Below are positions 6,495 through 14,893 of a stretch of 17,283 nt of DNA, in pieces. The notes below the pieces were generated by a model. The model was not told where the DNA came from. It made no database searches and saw only the letters and a list, made by a program, of their open reading frames with translations. Made by a program: the position numbers and the translations under genes. Each line of letters begins with the position of its first letter. Positions within the stretch are counted from its first letter, which is position 1. Origin of the DNA: Acidobacteriota bacterium (GTDB lineage Bacteria > Acidobacteriota > Terriglobia > Terriglobales > Acidobacteriaceae); the NCBI GenBank assembly GCA_003225615.1, contig QIAS01000157.1, forward strand, positions 1 to 17,283, in the 5' to 3' direction.

Positions 6495-9416
6495 TTAGGC
6501 GATAACTTCTGCCGCGATGCGCTCGGTGGCAAACGCTTCGATGACGTCGCCGACCTTGATATCGCCGTAGTTAGAAATAGAAATGCCGCACTCCATGCCG
6601 TTGCGGACTTCGCTGGCATCATCTTTGAAACGGCGCAGCGAGCCGACTTTGCCCGTGAAGATCACGACATTGTCACGCAGCAGGCGAACTTCGGAGTCGC
6701 GCTTGATGATGCCGTCACTGACCTGGCAACCGGCGACCGTGCCGACTTTCGGGATGCGGAAGGTTTCGCGCACTTGCGCCCGGCCCTGGTAAGTTTCCTT
6801 GATAGTCGGCTCGAGGAGACCGCTCATAGCGCGCTTGATCTCGTCTTGCAACTCGTAAATGATCGAGTGCAGGCGGATGTCCACCTTCTCCTGCTCCGCC
6901 AGTTCCTGCGCTTTGCGCTCTGGACGCACGTTGAAGCCGATGATGATGGCGTTCGACGCCGAGGCCAGCAGCACGTCGGTCTCGGTGATCGCGCCCACTC
7001 CGGAGTGCAGCACTTTCAGGCGGACTTTATCATTCGAGAGTTTGGAGAGGAGATCGGTGAGAACTTCGACCGAGCCGCCTACGTCCGCCTTGAGAATAAT
7101 ATTCAGTTCCTTCATGCCGGCAGTCGCCAGCTGCTCGGCCAGCCCTTCCAGCGATACGCGGGAACTCTTTGCCAACTGGGCCTCGCGAGCTTTCTGCTCG
7201 CGATACTCGGAAATTCCGCGAGCCTTGTCACGATCGGCAACCACCACGAACTGGTCACCGGCTTGGGGCAATCCTTCCATGCCCAGTATTTCCACCGGAG
7301 TGGAAGGCGGAGCTTCCTCAAGCTGCGCACCGCGATCGTCAAACATGGCGCGCACTTTGCCGTAAACATTACCCACAACAAAGTTGTCGCCGGTCCGCAA
7401 CGTTCCGTTCTGCGCGAGCACGGTGGCAACAGGTCCACGGCCGCGGTCGAGCTTGGCCTCGAGCACCACGCCGGTTGCCGGACGGTCGGGCGTCGCTTTC
7501 AATTCCTGCAGGTCCGCCACCAGGCAAATCATTTCCATCAACAGATTGAGGTTTGTCTTTTTCTTGGCTGAGACATCGACAAAAACCGTGCTGCCGCCCC
7601 AGTCTTCCGGCATCAGACCGCGATCGGCCAACTGTTTCTTCACCCGATCCGGCAAGGCTTCCGGCTTGTCGATTTTGTTCACTGCCACAATGATCGGGAC
7701 TTCCGCAGCATGCGCGTGATCGATAGCTTCCAGCGTCTGCGGCATGACTCCGTCATCGGCAGCGACTACGAGTACAACGATGTCGGTTGACTTGGCACCG
7801 CGAGCTCGCATACGGGTGAACGCTTCGTGACCCGGCGTATCGAGAAACACAATCTCGCGGCCGTAGGCAGGAGATTCTTTGTCCAGGATTCTTACTTTGT
7901 AAGCGCCTATATGCTGGGTGATGCCACCCGAGTCGAGCAGAGTTGTCTTGCCATGATCGACGTGACCCATAATCGTGACCACAGGGGGACGCGGCACAGC
8001 TTCCGTGGCAGCTTCTTCACTGCCGGCGCCTGCTTCGGCCACATCTTTGGCAGCCTGCTCCTCGAAAGTGATCACGTTAGTGTCTGCGCCGAAGAAGCGG
8101 GCCATCTCACTGGCAAGTTCGGAATCGAGCGTCTGGTTAATAGTGGCGAAAACGCCGCGAGCCAGCAGGCGCGCGATCAGATCCTTGGCGCGAATGCCCA
8201 ACTTCTCGGCAAGATCTTTAACGCTGATTCCTTCCGTAATCGTGATGCTGCGCGTAATCGGCTGCGGCTCGTTTGAGACTACCAGCCGCGGCGGCGGCAC
8301 GTAGCCCTTCATCGGGCCTTCTTTGATGCCGCGCGGAATGTAGCGCTGGCCCGGCCTGCGAGCTGGTCCTCCCGGACGACTACCGGGCCGGCTTGGTCCC
8401 GGCGGTGGCATGGCCCCGCCGCCCGGTCCTACTCCTAGCGGACGGCTACCGGTCGGCGATTGGCGCGTGGGATGCATGGGCCGGCGTTCACCCGGACGCA
8501 ATGGGGGACGCATTCCCGGCGCGGCGGGACGTGGGCGCTGAAAAATCGGCTGTCCCGGTACTGGTCGGCCGGGCGCAGGTCGCGCGCTGGCTGCCGGTTG
8601 CTCGCCAGTTTGCGGTCGAGACTGAACTGGCGCGGTGGGCGGCGCTTTGTACACCGGGCGCGGACCAGTCTGCGGAACAATCATGCGCGGCTTCGGCCCC
8701 GCGGGTGGCTGAGCTGTGGCCGGCGGAGCGGTCTTGGTTGGAGCTGATGCCAGCGGAGGCGCTGCTTGCGCCGGAGGCCGCGAGACGGGCGCGGTTGGAA
8801 TCTGCGGTGTCGCACTGGCCGCCTCAATCGGGGGCGGAGCTGGCGTAGCACGGGGAGCTGGCGGAGGGGGCGTCACTACAGGGCCAACCGACGCGGCTGG
8901 CGTCGTCGTAGGCTCAGCAGGTGTGCTGGGCGCGGCCGGACTGGTCGTTGCAGGCGGCCTTGCAACTGGAGGTGTAATTACCCTGGGCGGAGGCGGCGGT
9001 ACCGCGGGTTTTGATGGAGTTACTACGCTGGCCGCTCTTGCCGGTGGTGCCGTTGCGGCCTTGCTTTCGGGGACTGGAGGATGCGGAACTGCCGGACGGG
9101 GAGGCGCAACCGTTGCTGCTGATTGTTTTTGGCTGATCGCCCTGAGCACATCGCCGGGCTTGGAAATATGGGACAGATCGATTTTGGTCTTGATCTCGTC
9201 CGCTTCGCCGCGAGCGGAACGCGCGCTTCTGGAGGGAGCGGCTTGCGCTTCGGCGCTTGCCCGAAAATGGGCCCGCACTTTCTCCGCTTCATGGTCTTCA
9301 AGAGAACTGGAATGCGTCTTCTTCTCGGTGACACCGACTTCCGAGAGAACGTCGAGAATAGCTTTACTTTTGACTTCCAGCTCCCTAGCCAGATCGTTAA
9401 TTCGAATCTTGCTCAT
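6495..9416 (-). CDS. infB: Translation initiation factor IF-2
   Basis: This 973-residue GTPase places initiator fMet-tRNA on the 30S subunit and promotes subunit joining. An IF2_N module ([19 protein letters not shown], near 5-24) is followed by a Pro/Ala-rich linker to about residue 385 and a second IF2_N module ([21 protein letters not shown]). The G domain then shows G1 GHVDHGKT (484-491), G2 [13 protein letters not shown]3 DTPGHE (526-531) and G4 NKID (580-583). EF-Tu-like domain 2 and the fMet-tRNA-binding C-terminal domain look complete. One oddity: G1 runs LLDSGGITQ, where homologues have about 11 more residues between LLDx and GGITQ, so part of switch I is missing in frame. AAGG lies just before the ATG. 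Its stop is followed by a heptamer hairpin. Confidence 0.95.
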   Translation of the reverse strand: MSKIRINDLARELEVKSKAILDVLSEVGVTEKKTHSSSLEDHEAEKVRAHFRASAEAQAAPSRSARSARGEADEIKTKIDLSHISKPGDVLRAISQKQSAATVAPPRPAVPHPPVPESKAATAPPARAASVVTPSKPAVPPPPPRVITPPVARPPATTSPAAPSTPAEPTTTPAASVGPVVTPPPPAPRATPAPPPIEAASATPQIPTAPVSRPPAQAAPPLASAPTKTAPPATAQPPAGPKPRMIVPQTGPRPVYKAPPTAPVQSRPQTGEQPAASARPAPGRPVPGQPIFQRPRPAAPGMRPPLRPGERRPMHPTRQSPTGSRPLGVGPGGGAMPPPGPSRPGSRPGGPARRPGQRYIPRGIKEGPMKGYVPPPRLVVSNEPQPITRSITITEGISVKDLAEKLGIRAKDLIARLLARGVFATINQTLDSELASEMARFFGADTNVITFEEQAAKDVAEAGAGSEEAATEAVPRPPVVTIMGHVDHGKTTLLDSGGITQHIGAYKVRILDKESPAYGREIVFLDTPGHEAFTRMRARGAKSTDIVVLVVAADDGVMPQTLEAIDHAHAAEVPIIVAVNKIDKPEALPDRVKKQLADRGLMPEDWGGSTVFVDVSAKKKTNLNLLMEMICLVADLQELKATPDRPATGVVLEAKLDRGRGPVATVLAQNGTLRTGDNFVVGNVYGKVRAMFDDRGAQLEEAPPSTPVEILGMEGLPQAGDQFVVVADRDKARGISEYREQKAREAQLAKSSRVSLEGLAEQLATAGMKELNIILKADVGGSVEVLTDLLSKLSNDKVRLKVLHSGVGAITETDVLLASASNAIIIGFNVRPERKAQELAEQEKVDIRLHSIIYELQDEIKRAMSGLLEPTIKETYQGRAQVRETFRIPKVGTVAGCQVSDGIIKRDSEVRLLRDNVVIFTGKVGSLRRFKDDASEVRNGMECGISISNYGDIKVGDVIEAFATERIAAEVIA

Positions 9417-9465
9417 CCGCCTTTTCTTGCCTCCGCTTGTCCCGCTAAGTCTTCATATTAACCTC

Positions 9466-9482
9466 ACGGAATTGCGTTCCGT
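9466..9482. repeat. Short inverted repeat in the nusA-infB spacer
   Basis: ACGGAA and TTCCGT are separated by five bases, giving a perfect 6-bp stem in the 96-bp spacer between the nusA stop and the infB start. No T-run follows on the minus strand, so it does not look like a terminator. The role is unknown. Confidence 0.3.
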
Positions 9483-9512
9483 TCCGCATGCTCGTTTGAT
9501 GCACGGGGAAAA

Positions 9513-11020
9513 TCACTGTTCTTTCTGCTCATCCGCGACCGTTTGTTCTGCTTCCTCTGGAGAGGTCTCGCCTTCAGAGGCCTCGCTGCCTTCTTCGGAC
9601 TGGGTTTCTGCCGAAGCTTCTGTCGTCTCGCTGCTCGCTTCCGCAGGAGCCTCTTCCACTGACTCGGCTTGGGCCGCCACGTCGAAGGTTTCGGCGCCGG
9701 CATTCTCCGCAGTTACTTCTGCGGCAGCACCCTCGCCCGATTCTGCTTCAGGTGTTGCCGTGCCTTGGCCACCTTCCAGGCTCAAAAAGTAATTGTTTAC
9801 TGCCAGGCTGATTTTTTCGACTGTCTTTGGACCGATTCCTTCAATCGCCTCCAATTGTTCCGGCGTCATGTCTGCGAGAGCTTCCACGCTTGTAATGCCT
9901 GCGGCATTGAGCTTCTCGACTAATCCTTCTCCCAACCCCGGAACACTGTCGAGCGGTGTTGCCGCCTGTCCAACCAGAGCAGACATCTGCTGCTCCACTT
10001 CCTGCCGCTTCTCTTCCTCGCTCTTAATATCGATCTTCCAGCCCAACAGCTTCGCAGCGAGGCGAACGTTTTGCCCCTTCTTGCCGATGGCAAGCGAAAG
10101 CTGGCTGTCATCCACCACCACTTCGAGGTGTTTCTCGCCAGAATCCACAACCGTGACGCGGCTTACCTTGGCCGGTTGCAGCGCCTTCTCGGCAAAGGTC
10201 ACCGCATCTTCGTGATACTCGATAATGTCGATCTTTTCCCCGCGCAGCTCGCGAATGATGGATTGCACCCGCATGCCCTTCATGCCCACACAAGCGCCGA
10301 CCGCATCAACGTCTTTGTCCTTGGACATGACGGCAATCTTCGTGCGCTCGCCAGCCTCTCGCGCGATGGCACGAATCACCACGGTTCCATCGTAAATTTC
10401 CGGAACTTCTGTCTGGAAAAGATGCTGCACCAATTCCGGCGCGGCGCGCGAAACTACGACCTGCGGTCCCTTGGAAGCTTTCTCTACCCGCACGATTACC
10501 ACCCGAACCCGCTCGCCGATGGCAAACGATTCCAGCCGCGATTGTTCCTTCCGCGGCATGCGCCACTCGGCCTTGCCCACGTCGAAGATCACATCCGGAC
10601 CTTCCACGCGCTTGACCGTGGCATTTTGTATACGGTATCGCGTTCGGCTTCGCGCACTTTTTGGAAAATTACCTGCTTTGCCAATTGCGCGGCGATGCGT
10701 CCGAGGATTCCTTCGGTCACCTTTGGAATCTGCAGCTCGCCGCCCAATTCCACGTTGGGATCAACTTTGCGGGCGTCTTCCAGCGTGACTTGCAGGTTGG
10801 GATCTTCCACCTGCTCGGGGTTTTCCACGACGGTCTTCACCGCAAATGCGCGAATCTTGCCCGTCTCTTTATCTAATTGCGCACGCAGATTTTCCTGGCT
10901 CTTGTAGTACTTGCGGGTTGCGACCACGATCGCGTCTTCCACCGCGCTAACTACGATCTGCGGATCGATGCCTTTCTCTCTGCTCAGGGCATCGATGGTG
11001 TTGTAAAGCTCGCTTGCCAT
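9513..11020 (-). CDS. nusA: Transcription termination/antitermination factor NusA (frameshifted in this sequence)
   Basis: NusA binds RNA polymerase and nascent RNA and modulates pausing, termination and antitermination. The N-terminal domain (MASELYNTIDALSREKGID to VREAERDTVY) is in one frame, 11020 to 10628. The S1, KH1, KH2 and tail regions (NATVKRVEGPDVIFDVG onward) are in another frame from 10625. KH landmarks are VGACVGMKGMRVQSI and LSLAIGKKGQNVRLAAKLLGW. These are followed by a helix-hairpin-helix segment (VPGLGEGLVEKL, IEGIGPKTVEKI) and an acidic Ala/Glu/Ser-rich tail of about 85 residues. At 10625-10628 roughly 11 residues of the start of S1 (homologues read like NEYxxRVGExV) are missing, and the loss is not a multiple of three. 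As nusA is essential, I expect the real gene to be intact. It lies 104 bases after rimP and 96 before infB. Confidence 0.93.
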
Positions 11021-11031
11021 ATCTATTCCGT

Positions 11032-11125
11032 AAAGTCCAAGTTCTGCTTAGTAATAGCCCAGCCGAAGAGCCAGCGTTGCAATAAGTGCTGACTCCTGAC
11101 TACCGGTTTCTGACTACTGGACTTT
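11032..11125. repeat. Heptamer repeat array, CTGACTA type, bounded by an 8-bp inverted repeat
   Basis: Five phased plus-strand 7-mers start at 11089, 11096, 11103, 11110 and 11117. CTGACTA occurs twice exactly, with CTGACTC, CCGGTTT and CTGGACT as variants. The spacer is bracketed by AAAGTCCA (11032-11039) and its complement TGGACTTT (11118-11125). The rest of the left half pairs poorly with the right half. The left half also shares AATAGCCCAG and AGAGCCAGC with the repeat at 1425-1500. The whole lies between the rimP stop and the nusA start. Confidence 0.5.
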
Positions 11126-11640
11126 CAAATCTCTGGCACCAAATTCGCCTTCTCGACGTTATCCAGTTCGATCTGAATTTTCTGGGCTGCGCCCGCGACC
11201 GGCCGCATCTTCTTCTTGCGCGCGGCACTCAGATCCAGTGTCAGCCGACCCTGCCCGAAGTCTTCCAGCCTGCCTTCAAAATACCGGTTGCCATTTATAG
11301 GTTGCCGGGTCGTCAGCTTTACGCGACTGCCGCGAAAACGCTCGTAATCGCTCGGGCGGACTAGCTTGCGGTCAAGCCCCGGAGAAGAAACTTCCAATAG
11401 GTACGAGCCACCCGGAACCGCATCTTCCACGTCCAGGATCGTGCTCACTTCGCGACTCAAATTGGCACAATCCTCGTGGGTTATGCCCCCGCGATCCTCG
11501 CCTGCGGGCGGCTTATCAATAACGATCCGCAGCATGCGGCTCTTTCCACTGCCGCGGAACTCCACCTCCACCACTTCAAGTCCACTAGTGGCGGCGACGC
11601 GCTCCGCAATCTCGCGCACCCGCTCGGCGTCAAATGCCAT
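11125..11640 (-). CDS. rimP: Ribosome maturation factor RimP
   Basis: RimP is a cytoplasmic protein needed for maturation of the 30S subunit and classically precedes nusA. The 171-residue product has the expected two-domain form. The N-terminal domain runs from FDAERVREIAERVAATSGLEV through FRGSGKSRMLRIVIDKP, THEDCANLSREVSTILD and the hallmark LLEVSSPGLDRKLVRPSDY. The C-terminal SH3-like domain covers FRGSRVKLTTRQPINGNRYFEGRL onward. It ends ENVEKANLVPEI-like (here DNVEKANLVPEI), as usual for the family. It appears intact. It is the first gene of the rimP-nusA-infB cluster, with a promoter candidate about 120 bases upstream. No obvious Shine-Dalgarno precedes the ATG at 11640. Confidence 0.93.
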   Translation of the reverse strand: MAFDAERVREIAERVAATSGLEVVEVEFRGSGKSRMLRIVIDKPPAGEDRGGITHEDCANLSREVSTILDVEDAVPGGSYLLEVSSPGLDRKLVRPSDYERFRGSRVKLTTRQPINGNRYFEGRLEDFGQGRLTLDLSAARKKKMRPVAGAAQKIQIELDNVEKANLVPEI

Positions 11641-11696
11641 TTATCCAGTAACTTAGGCTACTTGCCGCACACGCCCTTTTGGCCGGAAACTAAAAT

Positions 11697-11712
11697 GTGG
11701 GCTTGCGCCCAC
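11697..11712 (-). other. Hairpin in the rimP leader
   Basis: GTGGGC (11697-11702) and GCCCAC (11707-11712) form a perfect 6-bp stem with a 4-base loop, followed on the minus strand by ATTTTAG. It lies inside the predicted rimP 5' leader. The short A/T stretch makes it a weak terminator or attenuator candidate; it could also be a dispersed palindrome. Confidence 0.4.
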
Positions 11713-11760
11713 TGGTGTGCCTCGCCAATTGCTGGTACTACACAACAGTTTCCAAACACC

Positions 11761-11789
11761 AATATACGCCGGTCAGGAGCAAAAGACAA
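11761..11789 (-). promoter_or_regulatory. Sigma70-like promoter for the rimP-nusA-infB cluster
   Basis: On the minus strand TTGTCT (11789-11784, 4/6 to the -35 consensus) and TATATT (11766-11761, 5/6 to the -10) are separated by exactly 17 bases. Transcription would start near 11754, giving a leader of about 115 bases before the rimP ATG. Confidence 0.5.
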
Positions 11790-11851
11790 ACCTGGGAGAG
11801 GCCGCTTTTGACTTCAATTTGGGGGTCTTTTTTCTGTCACAATGCCTGGCC

Positions 11852-12268
11852 GTGAACATAGTTCCCGCGGACGCGGTTCTGGCGGAAATGGAGCAGAAAG
11901 CCGCAGATTGTGAGGAGAGATCTGGACGGGCAAGCGAGCCTGCTGCCACTCTACTGAAAGAAGAGGCAAAACTATATCGCGAGTGGATTGCCATGTTGCC
12001 GGGATGGACATCGAGAGTGCTTCAGCGACTAGTCTTCTTGTTCGTCCTTCACTCCCAGCATCCATCATGCCGTGATAGACAGCATGCGCGACGGGGTTGG
12101 CCCGTTATCTTAACCCTTACTGCGCCAAGGTCGCGTCGATCGTGCCCACGTTCCCGGTGCGTTCGTCGCGCACCGCTAAACGCAACTGTTTCACACCGGC
12201 GGGCACATCCACATCCAGTGGTGTCATCAGGCCCTGCTGCAAAATCTGCTGGTAAACCTCGGGTTTAA
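11852..12268 (+). CDS. Possible small helical protein, 3' end uncertain
   Basis: From the GTG at 11852 the reading VPADAVLAEMEQKAADCEER ... ATLLKEEAKLYREWIAMLPGWTS looks like real protein: charged, amphipathic, helix-forming and free of the odd composition of shadow frames. After about residue 54 the character changes (RVLQRLVFLFVLHSQHPSCRD, then Arg/Pro-rich), and the last 150 bases run antisense through the VWFA gene. A natural end soon after GWTS, hidden by a small indel, is likely. Small proteins that end in a REWI...WTS pattern are familiar to me from soil bacteria, but I cannot name a family. No good Shine-Dalgarno is seen. Composition alone supports it. The rest of the 11641-12116 gap holds the rimP promoter and leader. 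Confidence 0.4.
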   Translation: MNIVPADAVLAEMEQKAADCEERSGRASEPAATLLKEEAKLYREWIAMLPGWTSRVLQRLVFLFVLHSQHPSCRDRQHARRGWPVILTLTAPRSRRSCPRSRCVRRAPLNATVSHRRAHPHPVVSSGPAAKSAGKPRV

Positions 12269-13825
12269 CCGCTTGATCTACCTTCAGGGTGCGAATGCCG
12301 CTAACTTTTCCGTCGGCCCCCACTGGACCAGCATAGAAGCTAACATTGAGTTTCTTGCCGCCCGAGGCATCCTCTGCGCTCAATGTGTGCGCATCTACCA
12401 GGAAGAGCACGCGTGCTTTGCCCTTCTCGCCGGGTTTTAATTGAGCCTTAAACCCGACCAGCGTAGAGGGAATTCCGTCCCGCATTGCTTCCGCCAGTTC
12501 CTGGTCCCCTTTGCGATTTTTCTCCATGGGATCAACGGCGAAATACCCCTTCCGGTAGCGTGCCTCGGTTCCATCGCGATTCAATTTCACCTTTATGCTG
12601 CGATAGCGCCCGTTCCACTTCTTATCCTCGGGATAGTAGCCGATTGTGTAAGCGGAATTGTTATCGGCCAAGGCGATGGCAATACCATCTTTTATTTCGT
12701 TCTGGTTGACATAAACTTTGCCGCCGGTCTCTGTCGCGATGGCACGCATAGTCTCATGGTCGCTCGATATGTCGGACATCCGGACGACGGCCTTGGCGGA
12801 CGTGTCCAAGCGCTGCCGATTTGCAAGATCATTGAAGCTTACTTCCATACCACTTGCCAAACCTCGTACGTCGATGGGGTAGAGAGCAATCTGTGCGGCC
12901 GACATTTGCGCCGCAGCCTTGCGGATCTCTTCCGTATGTGCCGTACGCTGATTCTCCGCCACCGCGCCACCCGCGATGGTGGCCAGTGATCTCTGCTGAA
13001 TGCCGTGTGCCGTATTCTCCAGTTCCGCCTCGCTAATGTTCCGATCCTCAGGAATCAAATCGAAAGGGAAAGCCCCCGTGAGCCAAATCACTTCCTTGCG
13101 GCCAGGCATACCCTCCAGAGTCGTTTCCGTGCGCCGGTCGAGGAGGTAACTCAATCGGACTGACTCGAAACCCGCGAGTGCCTCATCCGCCCCCGATAAT
13201 ATGGTTTGGACCCCTCCACCCCTTTCTACACCAGGGCCTGCAGCGCTGCTGACGGGAGGTGGACCGCCGCCTGACATCGATGGTTCTTGAGGTTTGTATC
13301 TCTTAATTGCCTCCCTCAACAACTGTGGGTCGCTGGTGAAGTCCTGGATGACGTGTAAACCGTCGGTCAAGGTAAAAATTGCCGTCCGCTGAGTTGACTT
13401 GCTCTGTTCATCCACATACTTCAGCATCTGCAAACGTCCATATGCCTGGTCACTAAACTGCGAGTTGGCCGCATCCAGAACGAAAACCGTGATCGGGCCA
13501 CCGGGGGCACGGTATTCCGGCTGATTGGAATAGATCCCGGGCGGTAGGGCGGGAGGCGCAGCCGCTTTAGCAATTTCATCCGGAGTTGTAAAGGTAGCGA
13601 TCTTCTGCTTCTTTCCGTTCTCTTCAATCACAAAATCTTCGGGCTTCAAATCTTTGATTGGTTGCCCCTTCTTGCCGGTCGCAACGACATCCACCAGCAC
13701 CATGCGAGTGTTGACGCAATATCGGTCGCCGGTTGTTGCGCTCCGAGGCGTACAGCGCCCATGCAAATTATCAGACCAGCGAGAGATATGAAGATCAGGC
13801 GAGCGTAAGCGTTCATTTTCCGCAT
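12117..13825 (-). CDS. VWFA-related secreted protein, acidobacterial type (frameshift after the signal peptide)
   Basis: The mature part reads VNTRMVLVDVVATGKKGQPI and KDLKPEDFVIEENGKKQKI, the usual opening of acidobacterial VWFA-related proteins. A von Willebrand A-like domain follows (ITVFVLDAANSQFSD, AIFTLTDGLHVIQDFTSD, EVIWLTGAFPFDL, IALYPIDVRGL), then GYYPEDKKWNGRYRSIKVKL and a C-terminal beta-rich region. The MIDAS-like DAANS lacks the first Ser of DxSxS. The signal peptide is in a different frame: ATG 13825 with GGAG five bases upstream gives MRKMNAYARLIFISLAGLII and then CMGAVRLGAQQPATDI, a clear secretory signal, before running out of frame at 13717. One missing base there restores a continuous protein. 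Longer in-frame N-termini upstream are artefacts. Export is predicted; the partner is unknown. Confidence 0.8.
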
Positions 13826-13887
13826 GGAAACTCCAGGTCGGCAGAATCACCTTACAAAGTCAGATGCAGGCCAGCAAACTACACGGG

Positions 13888-13916
13888 ACTGTATATCTTT
13901 TTGTTCCGGGTTTCAA
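13888..13916 (-). promoter_or_regulatory. Candidate promoter for the VWFA-related gene
   Basis: On the minus strand TTGAAA (13916-13911, 5/6) and TACAGT (13893-13888, 4/6) are 17 bases apart. TATACA two bases upstream is an alternative -10 with a 15-base spacer. Transcription would begin near 13881, about 56 bases before ATG 13825. Confidence 0.4.
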
Positions 13917-13957
13917 CGCTTTCGCGGCCCCAAGGCTACGCTGTCTGGGTCAATAAA

Positions 13958-13990
13958 TTAGGGATGCCTGAGCCAGCCAAGCATCCCTAA
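13958..13990 (-). terminator. Rho-independent terminator after the Crp/Fnr gene
   Basis: TTAGGGATGC (13958-13967) and GCATCCCTAA (13981-13990) form a perfect 10-bp stem with a 13-base loop, followed on the minus strand by TTTATTG. It lies 32 bases after the stop of the Crp/Fnr gene and upstream of the VWFA promoter candidate, so it separates the two units. Confidence 0.7.
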
Positions 13991-14022
13991 TGATCTGCAG
14001 CCGCACGAGAAAGGAAGAGAGA

Positions 14023-14889
14023 TCAATTCAACCCAAGATCCCCGTTGAATTGCTGAATGATCTGGTAGCACTCGCATGCTGCTTTTTCCAGGCCTTTACG
14101 ATTTACTACCATCACCGTGCCGCGCGTATATTCGATTAGTCCCGCCCTCTGCAAAATCGCCGCAGCGACGCTCACGCTCGGGCGGCCGGTCCCCAGCATT
14201 TCCGCAAGGAATTCGTGGGTCAATGGAACGGCTTCGGAGTCGAGTCGATCCTGGCTCATCAGCAACCAACGGGCCAGGCGCTGCTCGATTCCGTGCAAGC
14301 GGTTACAAGCCGCCGACTGCGCTACCAGTAGCGTCTGAATTTGGGCAAACCGGTTCATCCAGAACTGCAGATTGGGCGCTGCCGTCAGAGTAGCCTTCAA
14401 GGCTTCGGTCTTCACCCGTACCCCATCCCCAGGTACCTGAGAAACCGCAATTTGCGGACTGATCTTCAATCCTACGGCAATGCCGGCCCCGACCACTCCT
14501 TCTTTGCCCACGATGCCCGCTTCTACCGACCTCCCGTCACCAGTGGTGATGACGAGCGAAACAATTCCTGAGTTCGGAAAATAAGCTGAGTCAATGCTCT
14601 GCCGCGATTCCTGAAATGTCCGATGATAGGGCGCTTCCAAGTATTCCAATTGTGGGCGCAGCTTCTTGTACTCTTCCGCGGGAATGGCTAGCAGGATAAT
14701 GTTCCGGATCGGTTTGCCACTCAAGTCAGTGCGCTCGCCGGGCTGCACGGTAGCCAGGTGGATTTGCTTTTTTGGCAACAGCGTGGGAACGCCGGAGGTG
14801 CCCGCGTTGATTCCAAGGCCCGGTTTCCGCCGCGTCGCAGGCCTGGATGCAGCTGAGGGTAGCGTCACGATCTTCGAAGGTCCACTCAT
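14023..14889 (-). CDS. Crp/Fnr family transcriptional regulator
   Basis: This 288-residue regulator has a cyclic-nucleotide-binding-like fold that starts at KPIRNIILLAIPAEEY (59-74) and includes SAYFPNSGIVSLVITTGDG and EAGIVGKEGVVG. A long dimer helix follows (RLHGIEQRLARWLLMSQDRL, 197-216). The winged helix-turn-helix is LTHEFLAEMLGTGRPSVSVA and AAILQRAGLIEYTRG (223-257). The usual cAMP-phosphate-binding Arg motif is not evident and no Fnr-type Cys cluster is seen, so the ligand is unknown. The first 55 residues are a basic, low-complexity extension; a later start is possible, but no internal Met precedes the fold. ATG 14889 comes four bases after the stop of the 78-residue gene, and without its own Shine-Dalgarno coupling is likely. 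Confidence 0.88.
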   Translation of the reverse strand: MSGPSKIVTLPSAASRPATRRKPGLGINAGTSGVPTLLPKKQIHLATVQPGERTDLSGKPIRNIILLAIPAEEYKKLRPQLEYLEAPYHRTFQESRQSIDSAYFPNSGIVSLVITTGDGRSVEAGIVGKEGVVGAGIAVGLKISPQIAVSQVPGDGVRVKTEALKATLTAAPNLQFWMNRFAQIQTLLVAQSAACNRLHGIEQRLARWLLMSQDRLDSEAVPLTHEFLAEMLGTGRPSVSVAAAILQRAGLIEYTRGTVMVVNRKGLEKAACECYQIIQQFNGDLGLN

Positions 14890-14893
14890 TTTG

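Noticed and set aside
6438..7571. A 377-residue plus-strand ORF opposite the 3' half of infB
   Set aside because: It is antisense to well-conserved IF-2 domains and its composition is that of a complement frame.
8716..9792. A 358-residue plus-strand ORF opposite the start of infB
   Set aside because: It is the Gly/Ala-rich mirror of the Pro/Ala-rich IF-2 linker and high GC content. It has no domain, and the minus-strand gene is certain.
12090..12119. Possible terminator after the VWFA gene (GGGTT ... AACCC)
   Set aside because: The stem is only 5 bp with a long loop and no T-run.
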